A stretch of DNA of 64,000 bases, taken from Acidobacteriota bacterium (GTDB lineage Bacteria > Acidobacteriota > Terriglobia > Bryobacterales > Bryobacteraceae). Both the position numbers and the translations under genes were made by a program. The stretch lies in assembly GCA_018268935.1 (NCBI GenBank), contig JAFDVS010000014.1, positions 30,845 to 94,844 on the forward strand, written 5' to 3'. The notes beneath the pieces are model-generated. The model was not told the DNA's origin and did not search any database. It was given only the letters and a program-made list of their open reading frames with translations. How positions within the stretch are numbered: the stretch's first letter is position 1; each line of letters starts with the position of its first letter. Below, piece after piece: positions 1-9,312 of this stretch.

Positions 1-2258
1 CCTTGTTGCCCTTGCTGGCCCTGTTGCCCTTGTTGACCCTGCTGGCCCTGCTGCGATTGCTGGCCGCGCGTCATTTGCTCCAGTTCCTTCTGCAACTGCT
101 CTGCTTCGCGCCGCAGCATCTCCTGCTGCCAGCGATTCTGCGGCAGATTCTTCGCCTGCTGATTCTTCATCTGCTCAGCGAGTTCCTTCTGCCGCCGCGC
201 CAATTGCTCCAGCTTCTGCAGCGCTTCATCTACCTTCTTCTGCTGATCGCCGCCGCCACCGCCGCCGCCCTGTTGCCCGGTCTCGTACTGATTCTTTTCC
301 GTATCGAGTTCCAGATCGAACATGCTCGCCAGGTCGCGGCCACCACCACCGCCACCGCCGCCTCCACCCTGCTGGCCGAAGGCCACCTGGATTTCGCGGA
401 ACGTCGACTCAGCCCGCAACAGATGCTGCAGCGCCTTCTGTTCCGGCTGCAACGCATCTTTCCAACCCTGCGACTTCAACTTGTCCGAAGCCTGCGCCAT
501 CGCTTCCGAAGCTTTTTCCATATCCTGCGCAAAGCTCTTGAACTGATTGTTCGCGCCGGAAAGTTCCCTGCTCCGCATGCGCTTCGCTAGCGAATTGGCC
601 TGATCGCGCAACTTGCCCTGCACTTCCGCCAGGAACTTCCCATTCTCGGCCGCTGCTGCTTTGTCACCGTTCTTATCGCGAATCTGATTCCACGTCGCCG
701 CGATGATTTCCTTCTGCCGCTGCGAAATCCGCTGCTGATCTTCCTGTTCCCCGCCGCCACCGCCGCCGCCCATCTGCTGGCTCTGCGTGAACTCAAACTC
801 ATAGGGTACGGTTTCGATGAACGCCATGTCCGTCTGCGCCTGTGTCTGCGCATCGCGCGCCACCGCGTACATGCTCACCACATCGCCCGGCGACAGCTTG
901 AAATCCTCAAGCGTGATCATTGTCTTGCCTTCCACGTTTTGCACGCCCTTGGAAGGAAGCAGGTTCACCGTCTTTTCCTCGCCGCCATTCACCGAATACT
1001 TCAGCGCCACTTCATGCAAGCCGAAATCATCGGCGGCTTCCACTTCCACCACAACCTCTTCAATCGGGCTCACTCGCGCATCGTTGCGCGGACGGCGGAT
1101 CTTCACAATCGGAGCCGTCTCCGGACGCGCTTCCACAAAGAAATCCTCGCTCACCCTCACGCGCTGCCCATCGTCAATCGCCGCCACGTGATACATCCCG
1201 TCTTTCTCGATCTTCACGCGCGCCGTCAGCCATCCGCTCAACATGGACGAACTCAGCTTGATCTCCCGCTGATCATCAAACACCAGTACGCCGTCCTTCA
1301 ACGGCCGGTCGGTCTGAATCGCGATCTCCGCCTCGGTGCCTTTCACCGCGCGCAGATCACCCGTGCCTTCGTCGCTCGTCTCCTTCAGCCCTGACCACGA
1401 CGGATAGTGATACGTCACCTTGATCTTCTTGATCCCCGGCAAATCCACCACCGACAGCTTGTGCGACTTCGACCGGATCGATCCCGCCTCCACGTAATAC
1501 TCCACCGTCTCCGGCAGTCCCGCGAAGAGAAACTCGAATCCACTCGAACCCACCTGCGGATTCATCGACACCTGTTCCCACTTCGTCGTGCCGTCGTACT
1601 TCGCATACAGCCGCACGTTCTGCGATTGGAAACCCAGCAACTGCGCGGTCACCAGTTGATCCGTCCGCCGCCGCACCTTCCGGTCACCCGGTTGCACGTT
1701 GATGCTGTAATAAGGCTGCGCATCGCGCGGATTCCCCGCCCACAGCAGGTTCGCGCCATGGCCCCAATATCCCGGGCCCGACGTCGTCAGCCACATCAAC
1801 ACGCCACTCGCCAGCAGCGCCACAATGACGAACGCCGCGGTCCGCAGCGGAGGCACAATCGAGGAAGGCTCCGCCCGCCGCGCCACTTCCACCGTATCCA
1901 TCGCCAGCAGTTCCAGGAACGGATCCGGTTCCTGCTTGCGCTCGGCAAACGTCAACAAACGCGCATCGAAATCCGGCTGCCGCGATTCCGCATCCTTCGC
2001 CGCGCGCCGCTGATTCAAGCGCAGCAAAGGCATCACGATCCCGAAACCCACCGCGAACGCCAACGCCAGAAACAGCACAAAGCGTGCCGCCGTCAGGCTG
2101 TTGTCGCTGAACGCGAACCCGTTGATGATCATCACCAGCAGCACCGTGGCGATCAGCGCGCTTGCCGCTGTAATCGCTGCACCCTGGGTGATCGCCATCA
2201 GACGTAACCGCCGCTCGATCGAGCGGAGATAGAGTTCCAGTTGATCAAATGCGCTCAT
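1..2258 (-). CDS. DUF4175-like large membrane protein, 3' end beyond the left edge
   Basis: About 752 residues are visible and the stop lies outside the window. The start ATG at 2258 overlaps the stop of the upstream VWA gene by four bases (ATGA), which fixes it. There are hydrophobic segments at roughly residues 20-45, 55-75 and 140-160, then a long extracytoplasmic part with beta-rich domains. The C-terminal half is highly charged and Gln-rich, predicted helical or coiled-coil, with poly-Gly runs and a (QQG)n tract at the visible end. Proteins of this kind (DUF4175 family, often the last gene of MoxR/DUF58/VWA clusters) have no established reaction. Context suggests an envelope-anchored partner of the MoxR-VWA system. 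The family assignment rests on architecture and position and is moderately sure. Confidence 0.7.
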   Translation of the reverse strand, partial: MSAFDQLELYLRSIERRLRLMAITQGAAITAASALIATVLLVMIINGFAFSDNSLTAARFVLFLALAFAVGFGIVMPLLRLNQRRAAKDAESRQPDFDARLLTFAERKQEPDPFLELLAMDTVEVARRAEPSSIVPPLRTAAFVIVALLASGVLMWLTTSGPGYWGHGANLLWAGNPRDAQPYYSINVQPGDRKVRRRTDQLVTAQLLGFQSQNVRLYAKYDGTTKWEQVSMNPQVGSSGFEFLFAGLPETVEYYVEAGSIRSKSHKLSVVDLPGIKKIKVTYHYPSWSGLKETSDEGTGDLRAVKGTEAEIAIQTDRPLKDGVLVFDDQREIKLSSSMLSGWLTARVKIEKDGMYHVAAIDDGQRVRVSEDFFVEARPETAPIVKIRRPRNDARVSPIEEVVVEVEAADDFGLHEVALKYSVNGGEEKTVNLLPSKGVQNVEGKTMITLEDFKLSPGDVVSMYAVARDAQTQAQTDMAFIETVPYEFEFTQSQQMGGGGGGGEQEDQQRISQRQKEIIAATWNQIRDKNGDKAAAAENGKFLAEVQGKLRDQANSLAKRMRSRELSGANNQFKSFAQDMEKASEAMAQASDKLKSQGWKDALQPEQKALQHLLRAESTFREIQVAFGQQGGGGGGGGGGRDLASMFDLELDTEKNQYETGQQGGGGGGGDQQKKVDEALQKLEQLARRQKELAEQMKNQQAKNLPQNRWQQEMLRREAEQLQKELEQMTRGQQSQQGQQGQQGQQGQQGQQ

Positions 2259-4258
2259 TCGCTTGGCTCCACAGTCAAATATCGGCTCGCCAACACGGAT
2301 TCCAACAAGGCAACCACCATGGCTGCCAGCATCATATACCACCACAGATTACTGGTGTTTTCCTTCTGTTCGGTTGGGGCCTGCGCACCGGCTTTCGCCT
2401 GCTGTACGCCAGTTCCCTTCCACAGCGCCAACGTCTCTTCCGGCAAAATCTCCAGATCCGATTCCTTCCGATCCGGATTCACGGCCACCAGTTCATGCCG
2501 TCCGTTCGCCCGTCCAATATCGTAAAAGCCTGCCTGCGTCAGCAGAAAACTGCGCGCCGAAGTGGCTTGCTTCAAGTCCATCGCGCGCTTGCCCTGCGGA
2601 TCCAGCACCTCCACGGTGCCCGCGCCCTTCTCCGCGCGCAATTCCACGCTCGAATCAGCCGTATAGCTCGACGGCCTCACTTCACTCCCAATCAGATAAC
2701 GCCCCGTCTGCTCCACAAACGGCACAAACGAAGTGTGCAGCGGAAAATCATTCGAAATGTTGTCCAACGTGGAAGTGAACACCAGCACGCGGCCTTCGCC
2801 CACGCGCTTCTCCAGCAGCAGTGGCGTATCATCCGCCAACCGCGCCAGCACACGTCCCTGCCCTTGCTCCACTTTCATCGCCTGGTAAAACTTCACGTTC
2901 TCCCAACGCCCCGTGGCCCGCAGCACCGGATGCGTCAGATCCATCGACCCTGCCACCAGGAACCGTTCCCCCGCCCGCGACGCATACCGCGCCTCACGAA
3001 TCGACTCCTCAAACACAGGAACCTTCATCTTTGCTGCCATCGCCGGCCCAGCCGCTATCAATAGAGCGCCGCCGCCCTGCACATATTTCTTCAAAGCCTC
3101 TTCAAACGTACCCGGCAGGATACCGGTATCCGACAACACCACAAATCCATACTTGGTAAGCGAGACGTTCGCCACCTGATCCGTGGTCGCCGGCTCGACG
3201 AGGAACGCGCCTTCCGAAGCAGCCTCCATCGCCGCCCGATAGTACAGCAGCCCCTTCTGCTGCCGTGCCTCATGCACAAACAGCACCGGCCGAGGATCGG
3301 CCCGTTCCACGCTAAAGAAAAACGTATTGTCCCCAGCCAGCGAATCCGTCCCGTCCAGCCGGATCTCCGCCTTGTTGAAGCCGTAGTTGGCTTCCATCCC
3401 CACAAACTCCACCGTCGCCCGTCCGTTCTCCGGAATATCCGCCGGCTTCGAAGCAACCATCTTGTTGTTGACGTACAGCGCCACGTTCCGTTTCGCCGCC
3501 GGAGCCCCAAACGACGCCACCGTCGCCTGCACCCGAGCCTTTTTCGGATCGAACAAACTCCGCGGCGCCGAGATGCTCTCTACCGCGTAATTCGGCTCCG
3601 CCTTCGCTGCCACCGAATGCAGCACCAGTTCCGTCGCATCCCCCAACTGCAGATCCTTGAACGCCGGCGGCATCGATGTCTTCTGCATATCGCTGAACAA
3701 GTGCAGCTCCACCGGAATCCGCGACGATTGCTCAATCGAGCGCACCGCCCGTGCCAGTTCTCCATAGGAACTGCGCGAATCCGACGGTTGAATCGACTCA
3801 ATGGCCGCCCGCAGTTCGTTCGTCTCCGAGGTCACCTGCGTCAGCGCATGAATCGATGCGCCCACCGTCAGCACTTGTCCCTGTTCCCTGCTCCGCGTCG
3901 CCAGCACTCCCGCCGCATCGCGCTTCGCCTGCGCCAGCCTGTCGCCCGTGCGCATGCTGAACGAATTGTCCACCGCGATCACCAGCATCTTCCGCCCACC
4001 CGCCGGCAGAATCCCCATGTTCTTCACAAACGGCGCGGCAAACGCCATCACGATGAAGAACAGCAGCAGCAACCGCGCAATCATCAGCAGCAGATACTTC
4101 AACCGCCGGTGCTTGATCGAACTCTGCGTCCGCCGCTCAAAAAACATCAACGACGCAAATTGTTTCGGCGTCGTTTTGTGCTGCTGCAGCAGGTGCAGCC
4201 ACACCGGCACACCCAACGCCGCCAGCCCGGCCAGGAACCACGGAGCAAGAAAGCCCAT
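2255..4258 (-). CDS. BatA/VWA-domain membrane protein
   Basis: 667 residues. Residues 1-80 match the BatA N-terminal type: a first membrane segment followed by a QQHKTTPKQFASLMFFERRT-like stretch and a second helix at 53-75. A von Willebrand A domain follows with the metal-ion site D-x-S-x-S (D97, S99, S101). The middle is a large extracytoplasmic region, with a last membrane helix near 637-655 and a short cytosolic tail. VWA proteins of MoxR clusters are thought to be clients or effectors of the MoxR ATPase. The start ATG at 4258 overlaps the stop of the DUF58 gene by one base (TGATG) and its own stop overlaps the next start, so translation is probably coupled. Confidence 0.85.
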   Translation of the reverse strand: MGFLAPWFLAGLAALGVPVWLHLLQQHKTTPKQFASLMFFERRTQSSIKHRRLKYLLLMIARLLLLFFIVMAFAAPFVKNMGILPAGGRKMLVIAVDNSFSMRTGDRLAQAKRDAAGVLATRSREQGQVLTVGASIHALTQVTSETNELRAAIESIQPSDSRSSYGELARAVRSIEQSSRIPVELHLFSDMQKTSMPPAFKDLQLGDATELVLHSVAAKAEPNYAVESISAPRSLFDPKKARVQATVASFGAPAAKRNVALYVNNKMVASKPADIPENGRATVEFVGMEANYGFNKAEIRLDGTDSLAGDNTFFFSVERADPRPVLFVHEARQQKGLLYYRAAMEAASEGAFLVEPATTDQVANVSLTKYGFVVLSDTGILPGTFEEALKKYVQGGGALLIAAGPAMAAKMKVPVFEESIREARYASRAGERFLVAGSMDLTHPVLRATGRWENVKFYQAMKVEQGQGRVLARLADDTPLLLEKRVGEGRVLVFTSTLDNISNDFPLHTSFVPFVEQTGRYLIGSEVRPSSYTADSSVELRAEKGAGTVEVLDPQGKRAMDLKQATSARSFLLTQAGFYDIGRANGRHELVAVNPDRKESDLEILPEETLALWKGTGVQQAKAGAQAPTEQKENTSNLWWYMMLAAMVVALLESVLASRYLTVEPSE

Positions 4259-5145
4259 CAGAACCTCCCCGCCCGGATCTTGAAGTATTCCCGCAGCGCC
4301 TCATCGAGCGGCTTCGCCGTGTTCACCACCTGGTAATCCATCCCCGCCCCTTGCGCCTTGCTCCGCAAAGTCTCAATATGCTGCTCGATCTTCGCCTTGT
4401 ACTCGTGATTGGCGTAATCCGGCGACACCTCCAGCGAGTCCTGCGTCTCCATATCAATCAGCACCACCGGCTCGCGGAAGTTCGGCTTCAGTTCCTCCGG
4501 GTCCAGCAAATGGAACAGCACAATCTCATTGCCCCGATAACGCAGTGGCTCCACGGTCTTCACGATCACTTCCGGATCGGCGTAAAAATCCGACACCACA
4601 ATCGCCACCCCGCGCCGGAACTGGTAGCTCTGGAAATGATGAAACGGCTTGGCGTAATCCGTCCGCGCACCGGGCTCAGCCTTCTCCACCGCATGCAGCA
4701 ACCGCGCCAATTGCCCCTGCCGCGACCGCGGCTGGATGTAATGCCGGATCTCGTCGTCAAAAACGATCATCCCGACAGCATCGCGCTGCTGAATCGCCAG
4801 ATAGCACACTGACGCCGCCAGGTATCGCGCATAGTCGATCTTCGACACGGAATGCGAGGTGAATCCCATCGACGCGCTCGCATCCAGCAACACCGTCACC
4901 ATCGTGTTCGTCTCGCCGCGGTACTTCTTCAAATAAGCCCGCTCCGTGCGCGCGAACACGTTCCAGTCCACATACCGCAAATCATCGCCCGGCACATACT
5001 GCCGGTATTCGGCGAACTCCTGGCTGAATCCGAAATCGGGCGAGCGGTGCAAGCCCGAAATGAATCCGTCCACCACGGTCTTGGCGACCAGTGACAAATC
5101 CGAAATGCCCGCCAGTATCTTCGGTTCGAGAAAACGAGTGTTCAC
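4258..5145 (-). CDS. DUF58 domain protein
   Basis: 295 residues, soluble, with no signal peptide. The family signature GDDLRYVDWNVFART lies near residues 54-68, and a VWA-like core follows with LLDASASMG (D-x-S-x-S metal site). This is the usual cytosolic partner encoded directly after a MoxR ATPase. Ten bases separate it from moxR and it overlaps the next VWA gene by one base. Its biochemical role is unknown; members are assumed to work with the MoxR chaperone-like ATPase on VWA proteins. The family call is firm. Confidence 0.9.
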   Translation of the reverse strand: MNTRFLEPKILAGISDLSLVAKTVVDGFISGLHRSPDFGFSQEFAEYRQYVPGDDLRYVDWNVFARTERAYLKKYRGETNTMVTVLLDASASMGFTSHSVSKIDYARYLAASVCYLAIQQRDAVGMIVFDDEIRHYIQPRSRQGQLARLLHAVEKAEPGARTDYAKPFHHFQSYQFRRGVAIVVSDFYADPEVIVKTVEPLRYRGNEIVLFHLLDPEELKPNFREPVVLIDMETQDSLEVSPDYANHEYKAKIEQHIETLRSKAQGAGMDYQVVNTAKPLDEALREYFKIRAGRF

Positions 5146-5154
5146 GTGTGAGAC

Positions 5155-6180
5155 CTATGCTTTCGGCGCCGGCTTAGCCTCCAGAATGCGCTTCAAAATA
5201 TCATCCGTCGAAAGCCGGTCCGATTCCGCCTGGAAGTTCAGTAGTATCCTGTGCCGCAACACAGGGATCGCCATCGTCGCCACATCCTCGAAGCTCACGT
5301 GATAGCGGTGCTTCATCAGCGCCCGGGCCTTCGCCGCCAGCACCAGGAATTGCGCCCCGCGCACGCTCGATCCGTAATTCACATACTTCTTCACAAAGTC
5401 CGGCGCACTCGCATCCGAATGCCGCGTCGCACGCACAATGTCGATCGCATAGCGCGCCACAGACTCCGCAATCGGCACCATGCGCACCAGTTCCTGGAAG
5501 CTCAGGATTTCCTCGCCATTCGTCACCGGATCGGCCTTCGCAATCTGCGTCGTCGTCGTCAGGCTGATCACCTTCAGCTCATCTTCCGCCGGCAGGTAAT
5601 CCAGCATCACGTTGAACAGAAAGCGGTCCAGCTGCGCTTCCGGCAGCGGATACGTGCCTTCCAGTTCAATCGGGTTCTGCGTCGCCAACACAAAGAACGG
5701 CGATGGCAATTTATAGTGGTTGCCGCGCACCGTGCACGAACGCTCCTGCATTGCTTCGAGCAGTGCCGATTGCGTCTTCGGAGGAGTACGGTTGATTTCG
5801 TCCGCCAGCAGCACGTTGGCGAAAATCGGCCCCTGCACGAACGTCCAACTGCGCCGCCCCGTCGTCGGATCTTCCTCGATGATGTCCGTACCGGTCATAT
5901 CGCTCGGCATCAGATCCGGCGTGAACTGAATGCGCTTGAACATCAGCCCCAGCGTATCGGCCAGCGTGCGCACCAGCAGCGTCTTCGCCGTACCAGGCAA
6001 TCCCGTGATCAAACAGTTGCCGCCCACGAACAGAGCGATCAACACCTGATCCAGCACTTCCTCCTGGCCCACAATCACTCGGCGCACCTGGCGCACGATG
6101 TCGTCATAGGCCGTTTGGAAACGCGTGATGCGGCCTTTCAGTTCGGCGGCATCCAGTTGTGGAGCGGAAGTTACAGACAT
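5155..6180 (-). CDS. MoxR-family AAA ATPase
   Basis: 341 residues, the normal MoxR length. Walker A is GLPGTAKT (residues 60-67). Walker B and the following segment read LADEINRTPPKTQSALLEAM, typical of MoxR, and a sensor-type ATQNP motif follows. The C-terminal lid domain is present. MoxR proteins are cytosolic chaperone-like ATPases that act on VWA-domain partners, which are encoded directly downstream (DUF58, then BatA/VWA). The gene lies 10 bases after the TPR-peptidase gene and is clearly part of the same transcript. No unusual residue is seen. Confidence 0.93.
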   Translation of the reverse strand: MSVTSAPQLDAAELKGRITRFQTAYDDIVRQVRRVIVGQEEVLDQVLIALFVGGNCLITGLPGTAKTLLVRTLADTLGLMFKRIQFTPDLMPSDMTGTDIIEEDPTTGRRSWTFVQGPIFANVLLADEINRTPPKTQSALLEAMQERSCTVRGNHYKLPSPFFVLATQNPIELEGTYPLPEAQLDRFLFNVMLDYLPAEDELKVISLTTTTQIAKADPVTNGEEILSFQELVRMVPIAESVARYAIDIVRATRHSDASAPDFVKKYVNYGSSVRGAQFLVLAAKARALMKHRYHVSFEDVATMAIPVLRHRILLNFQAESDRLSTDDILKRILEAKPAPKA

Positions 6181-6190
6181 GATTTCCCGT

Positions 6191-8395
6191 TCAATCTTTC
6201 TTCTGTTTCGAGTTCGTCGTCGGTGACGACGTTAATTCCAACAACAGCTTTTGCGCCGGCTTGAATCCCGGCGCCGTCTCCAGCGCCGAAACCACGTGCT
6301 CCATCGCCTTCTCATTCTGACGCGCTTTGAGGTACGCCTGCGCCAGTTGATAGTGCGATTGCGCCGGATCGGAGGGCTTGGATGCCAGCGTCGCTTCATA
6401 CTCCCGAATCGCCGGCTGCAACCGTCCCAAACCCATATTCAAATCGCCCTGCTTCTGATGGTAGTCCGCATCCGCGACAGGGTAAATCCAGTTCAATTTC
6501 TCCAGCACGGCGATGGCGTCCTTCTGCCGTCCCGCCTTCTCCAACTTGTCCGCCAGTTCCTTCAGATTCGCCGGGAAGCGCCCGCCCGCTTTGGCATACA
6601 GCTCCAGTTCTGCCAGCGCCGCCTTCTCATCCTTCTTCGCTTCGTAGGCATCGGCCAGCATCTCATACACGCTGAAGCCTTCCACGTAATCCGGATACCA
6701 ATCGCGAATCTCCCTCCCATCCTTGATCACGTCGTCCCACTTCTTCTCTTTCACGTTCTGCACCATCACCATCCGCCGCTTCGACCACTCCGTGAATTTC
6801 TCGAGCGGTGTCTTCAACTGCGCATCCAGCCAAGCCAGAAACTGTTTATCGAAATCCTCCGGCTTCATCCCCAGATGCTTCTCCACCACGGCAGCCGTAG
6901 TCACGGTCTCTGAGAAAGCCTTCATCATCTCCAGCACTTTGTCGAAGCCCCACTTCTCCACGATGTAGTCCAGCACCTTGCCGCCCTGGAAATACGACAC
7001 AATCACCTGGTTCGGATACGACGGCCGGATGAACCCGCGGTCCAACTGCGCAATCGGTAGCAGCTTCTTCCCTTTCACCGCCTGCAACACCGGCGGAGCC
7101 AGCCGGTCTCCCCAATCGGGATAGATCGCCGTTTCCTCATGCACCGCCAAGCCTTCCGTAAACCAGCGCGGCACGCGATGTTTCGTCAACGACAGAACAA
7201 ACACGTGGCTCAATTCGTGCCACATGGTGCTCGCCCAGTGAAAATCGCCCGGCTTGCGCCCCGACGGGCTGTCCATCGCCACCACATACCCAAACGCCAC
7301 ACCCAACGCACCCAGCCCCGGCATGCCCATCGTGCGCACCGCGAAGTCCTCGTGCTCGGGATACACTTCCAGTTTCACCGGCTCCTGCAGCTTGAACCTG
7401 TACTTCTTCTCGTATGTTGCGATTGCCTTCTGCAATTCCGGAACGAAATACAACCTCAACAAATCGGCTTCATTCTTCCGCAGCCGCACTTCCAGCCCCG
7501 GAGCCTTGAACGTCTCGTAATTCTTATAGCTGTCCATCAGCCGCAGCGTGTTCACCGTGGCCGGATCGCGAAAATTGTTCTCATACGCCAGTTCCAGGTG
7601 CTTCCGCGCGGGCTCTTCCATCCCCAGCCGCATGTAGCTGATCCCCAGCTCCGAATGCGCCTTCCAGTACTTTGGATCCTTCTCCAGTGACTTCTTGAAA
7701 TACTCAATCGCTTCCAGATACCGCCGGTTCAGAATCAGCGTCTGCGCCACGTAGGCGTACCCTTCGGCATGCACCGGATTCACCGCGTCCATCTTCCCAA
7801 ACCACGGTGTCGACGGTTTATCCGAAAGCACATCCAGCGCCCCCAGAATCGCCATCGCGTCAATGGCGTCGGGAGCGATCTGCAGCGCCTTCTCCGCTTC
7901 CTTCTGCGCCTTCTCGAAGTTCACATCTTCCACCGCCAGCTTCGCCAGCAGTTCCTGCGCTTCCAGCAATTTCGGATCGGCCTTCAGCGCCTTCTCGGCG
8001 AACTCCACCGCCTTGGCATCGAAGCCTTCGCTCAGCACCATCGCCATTCCCAGCATGGCAGGCGCGTAGTTCTCATCCGCCTCCATCGCTTCCTGAAACA
8101 GCTTCGCCGCCTCGCCCTTATTCCAACGCTCTAAGAACAGCCTCCCCCAGCGCGTCTTCACTTCCGCCGTCTTCTTCACCGATGCCGCGGACCGGAACGT
8201 CGTGTTCGCGTCGTCGAAGTAACCCATTCCCCACAACCCTTCCGCCTTCACGTAAGGATCGCTCGAATAGCTCAGCCGCTCAAAACATTTGTCCGCTTCC
8301 GCGTTTCGCCCGTAATAACGGTTCTTCCAACATTCCTTGGGCGTCTGCGCCCCTAGCGCCGCACACAACGACAGCAATGCGGCCAGCATTCTCAT
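6191..8395 (-). CDS. Secreted TPR protein with a gluzincin (peptidase MA-like) domain
   Basis: 734 residues. A signal peptide (MRMLAALLSLCAALGAQ) is followed by TPR-like helical repeats to about residue 300. A metallopeptidase segment then carries HELSH (about residues 393-397) followed by a downstream Glu in WFTEGLAVHEE, the HExxH...E zinc layout of peptidase-MA-like gluzincins. The C-terminus has further TPR repeats. It probably acts outside the inner membrane. The start at 8395 overlaps the stop of the caspase-like gene by four bases. The catalytic layout is visible; the substrate is unknown. Its place between a caspase-like gene and moxR is unusual for this operon class. Confidence 0.82.
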   Translation of the reverse strand: MRMLAALLSLCAALGAQTPKECWKNRYYGRNAEADKCFERLSYSSDPYVKAEGLWGMGYFDDANTTFRSAASVKKTAEVKTRWGRLFLERWNKGEAAKLFQEAMEADENYAPAMLGMAMVLSEGFDAKAVEFAEKALKADPKLLEAQELLAKLAVEDVNFEKAQKEAEKALQIAPDAIDAMAILGALDVLSDKPSTPWFGKMDAVNPVHAEGYAYVAQTLILNRRYLEAIEYFKKSLEKDPKYWKAHSELGISYMRLGMEEPARKHLELAYENNFRDPATVNTLRLMDSYKNYETFKAPGLEVRLRKNEADLLRLYFVPELQKAIATYEKKYRFKLQEPVKLEVYPEHEDFAVRTMGMPGLGALGVAFGYVVAMDSPSGRKPGDFHWASTMWHELSHVFVLSLTKHRVPRWFTEGLAVHEETAIYPDWGDRLAPPVLQAVKGKKLLPIAQLDRGFIRPSYPNQVIVSYFQGGKVLDYIVEKWGFDKVLEMMKAFSETVTTAAVVEKHLGMKPEDFDKQFLAWLDAQLKTPLEKFTEWSKRRMVMVQNVKEKKWDDVIKDGREIRDWYPDYVEGFSVYEMLADAYEAKKDEKAALAELELYAKAGGRFPANLKELADKLEKAGRQKDAIAVLEKLNWIYPVADADYHQKQGDLNMGLGRLQPAIREYEATLASKPSDPAQSHYQLAQAYLKARQNEKAMEHVVSALETAPGFKPAQKLLLELTSSPTTNSKQKKD

Positions 8396-9312
8396 TTGTC
8401 GATCTCCGCCTGCGTCTGCGCCAACTGCACCAGCAGCGCCGTCAGCTTCTTGCGATATTCATCGCTCGGCATCGCCGCGCGCTGATACTTCAATTTCGCA
8501 ATCTCCTGCTCAATCGACTCTTTCTTCTCCAGCAGCTTGCGTTTCTCCGGGCTCGCCAGCGCAGCCTGCGCGGATCCCAGCCGCAACAGCGCAAATCGCG
8601 ACGCAAACAATCCCTGCTGATTGTTCTCCGACGGATCCCGCACCGCATCGCCCTTCCCCGTATCCTCAATCTGCGCGTGCTCGGTGGCAATCCGCTTCTG
8701 CGTTTCATAGAAGCGAATCGTCTTCTCATTGGCGTAGCGATACGCCTCCAGCGCGCTGATCACTTCGTTCTTATCCGAATCCGACGCCGGCACACGTAAC
8801 GCCTCGGTCCAATACCGCGCAAACACCGTGGCATTCTTCTCCGTGCCGCTCTTGGTCGCCGTGATCACCGCCCGGTTTTCCCGCTTCAGCAGCCCCAGCG
8901 ATCCGCCACTGCAGCTCGTCATGTTCACAATCAACTGCTGGCTCGGAATGCGTTCCAACATCGCCGCCAAATCGGCCGACGACAAATCCGGCCCCGGCAG
9001 ATTGAACTTGTAATCGACGTTATCCCACGTCCCATGCCCGATCAGCATCACCACCAGCGCATCCTGCGCCGTCGCGGTCTTCGCAATCCCGCCCAGCACT
9101 TCCGCCACCTTCGTCTTCGTCGCCGCGGCGCCATACAGCGTTTCCACGCGCCCGCCGCCGGCCGAAGTCTTCAGCAGCTTGTCAATCTCTTTCGCCAATC
9201 CAGTGAACCGCTGCTCGTACTCTTCCTCACCGCCAAGGCCGGCAATAGTCACGTAATAATTGGCAGCGTTCGCCCCCAACGCAGTGAGGGCAAACAGCAC
9301 GGCAAATCTCAT
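8392..9312 (-). CDS. Secreted caspase-like (C13/C14-type) protein
   Basis: 306 residues from the ATG at 9312, chosen because it overlaps the preceding stop (ATGA) and begins a good signal peptide (MRFAVLFALTALGANA); longer in-frame starts lie inside the upstream gene. A caspase-like core is suggested by LVVMLIGHG (His93) and IVNMTSCSGG (Cys134), the His and Cys positions of clan CD peptidases. The C-terminus is a charged coiled coil (about 240-306). Clan CD enzymes cleave after Asp, Arg, Lys or Asn, but no specificity can be read here, and activity may be absent. Within the operon it sits between a VWA protein and a TPR metallopeptidase. Confidence 0.72.
   Translation of the reverse strand: MRFAVLFALTALGANAANYYVTIAGLGGEEEYEQRFTGLAKEIDKLLKTSAGGGRVETLYGAAATKTKVAEVLGGIAKTATAQDALVVMLIGHGTWDNVDYKFNLPGPDLSSADLAAMLERIPSQQLIVNMTSCSGGSLGLLKRENRAVITATKSGTEKNATVFARYWTEALRVPASDSDKNEVISALEAYRYANEKTIRFYETQKRIATEHAQIEDTGKGDAVRDPSENNQQGLFASRFALLRLGSAQAALASPEKRKLLEKKESIEQEIAKLKYQRAAMPSDEYRKKLTALLVQLAQTQAEIDK

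Noticed and set aside
237..380. Possible CRISPR-like or satellite repeat from GCC-rich triplets
   Set aside because: These are codon runs for Gly and Gln in one coding frame, without spacers of constant length.
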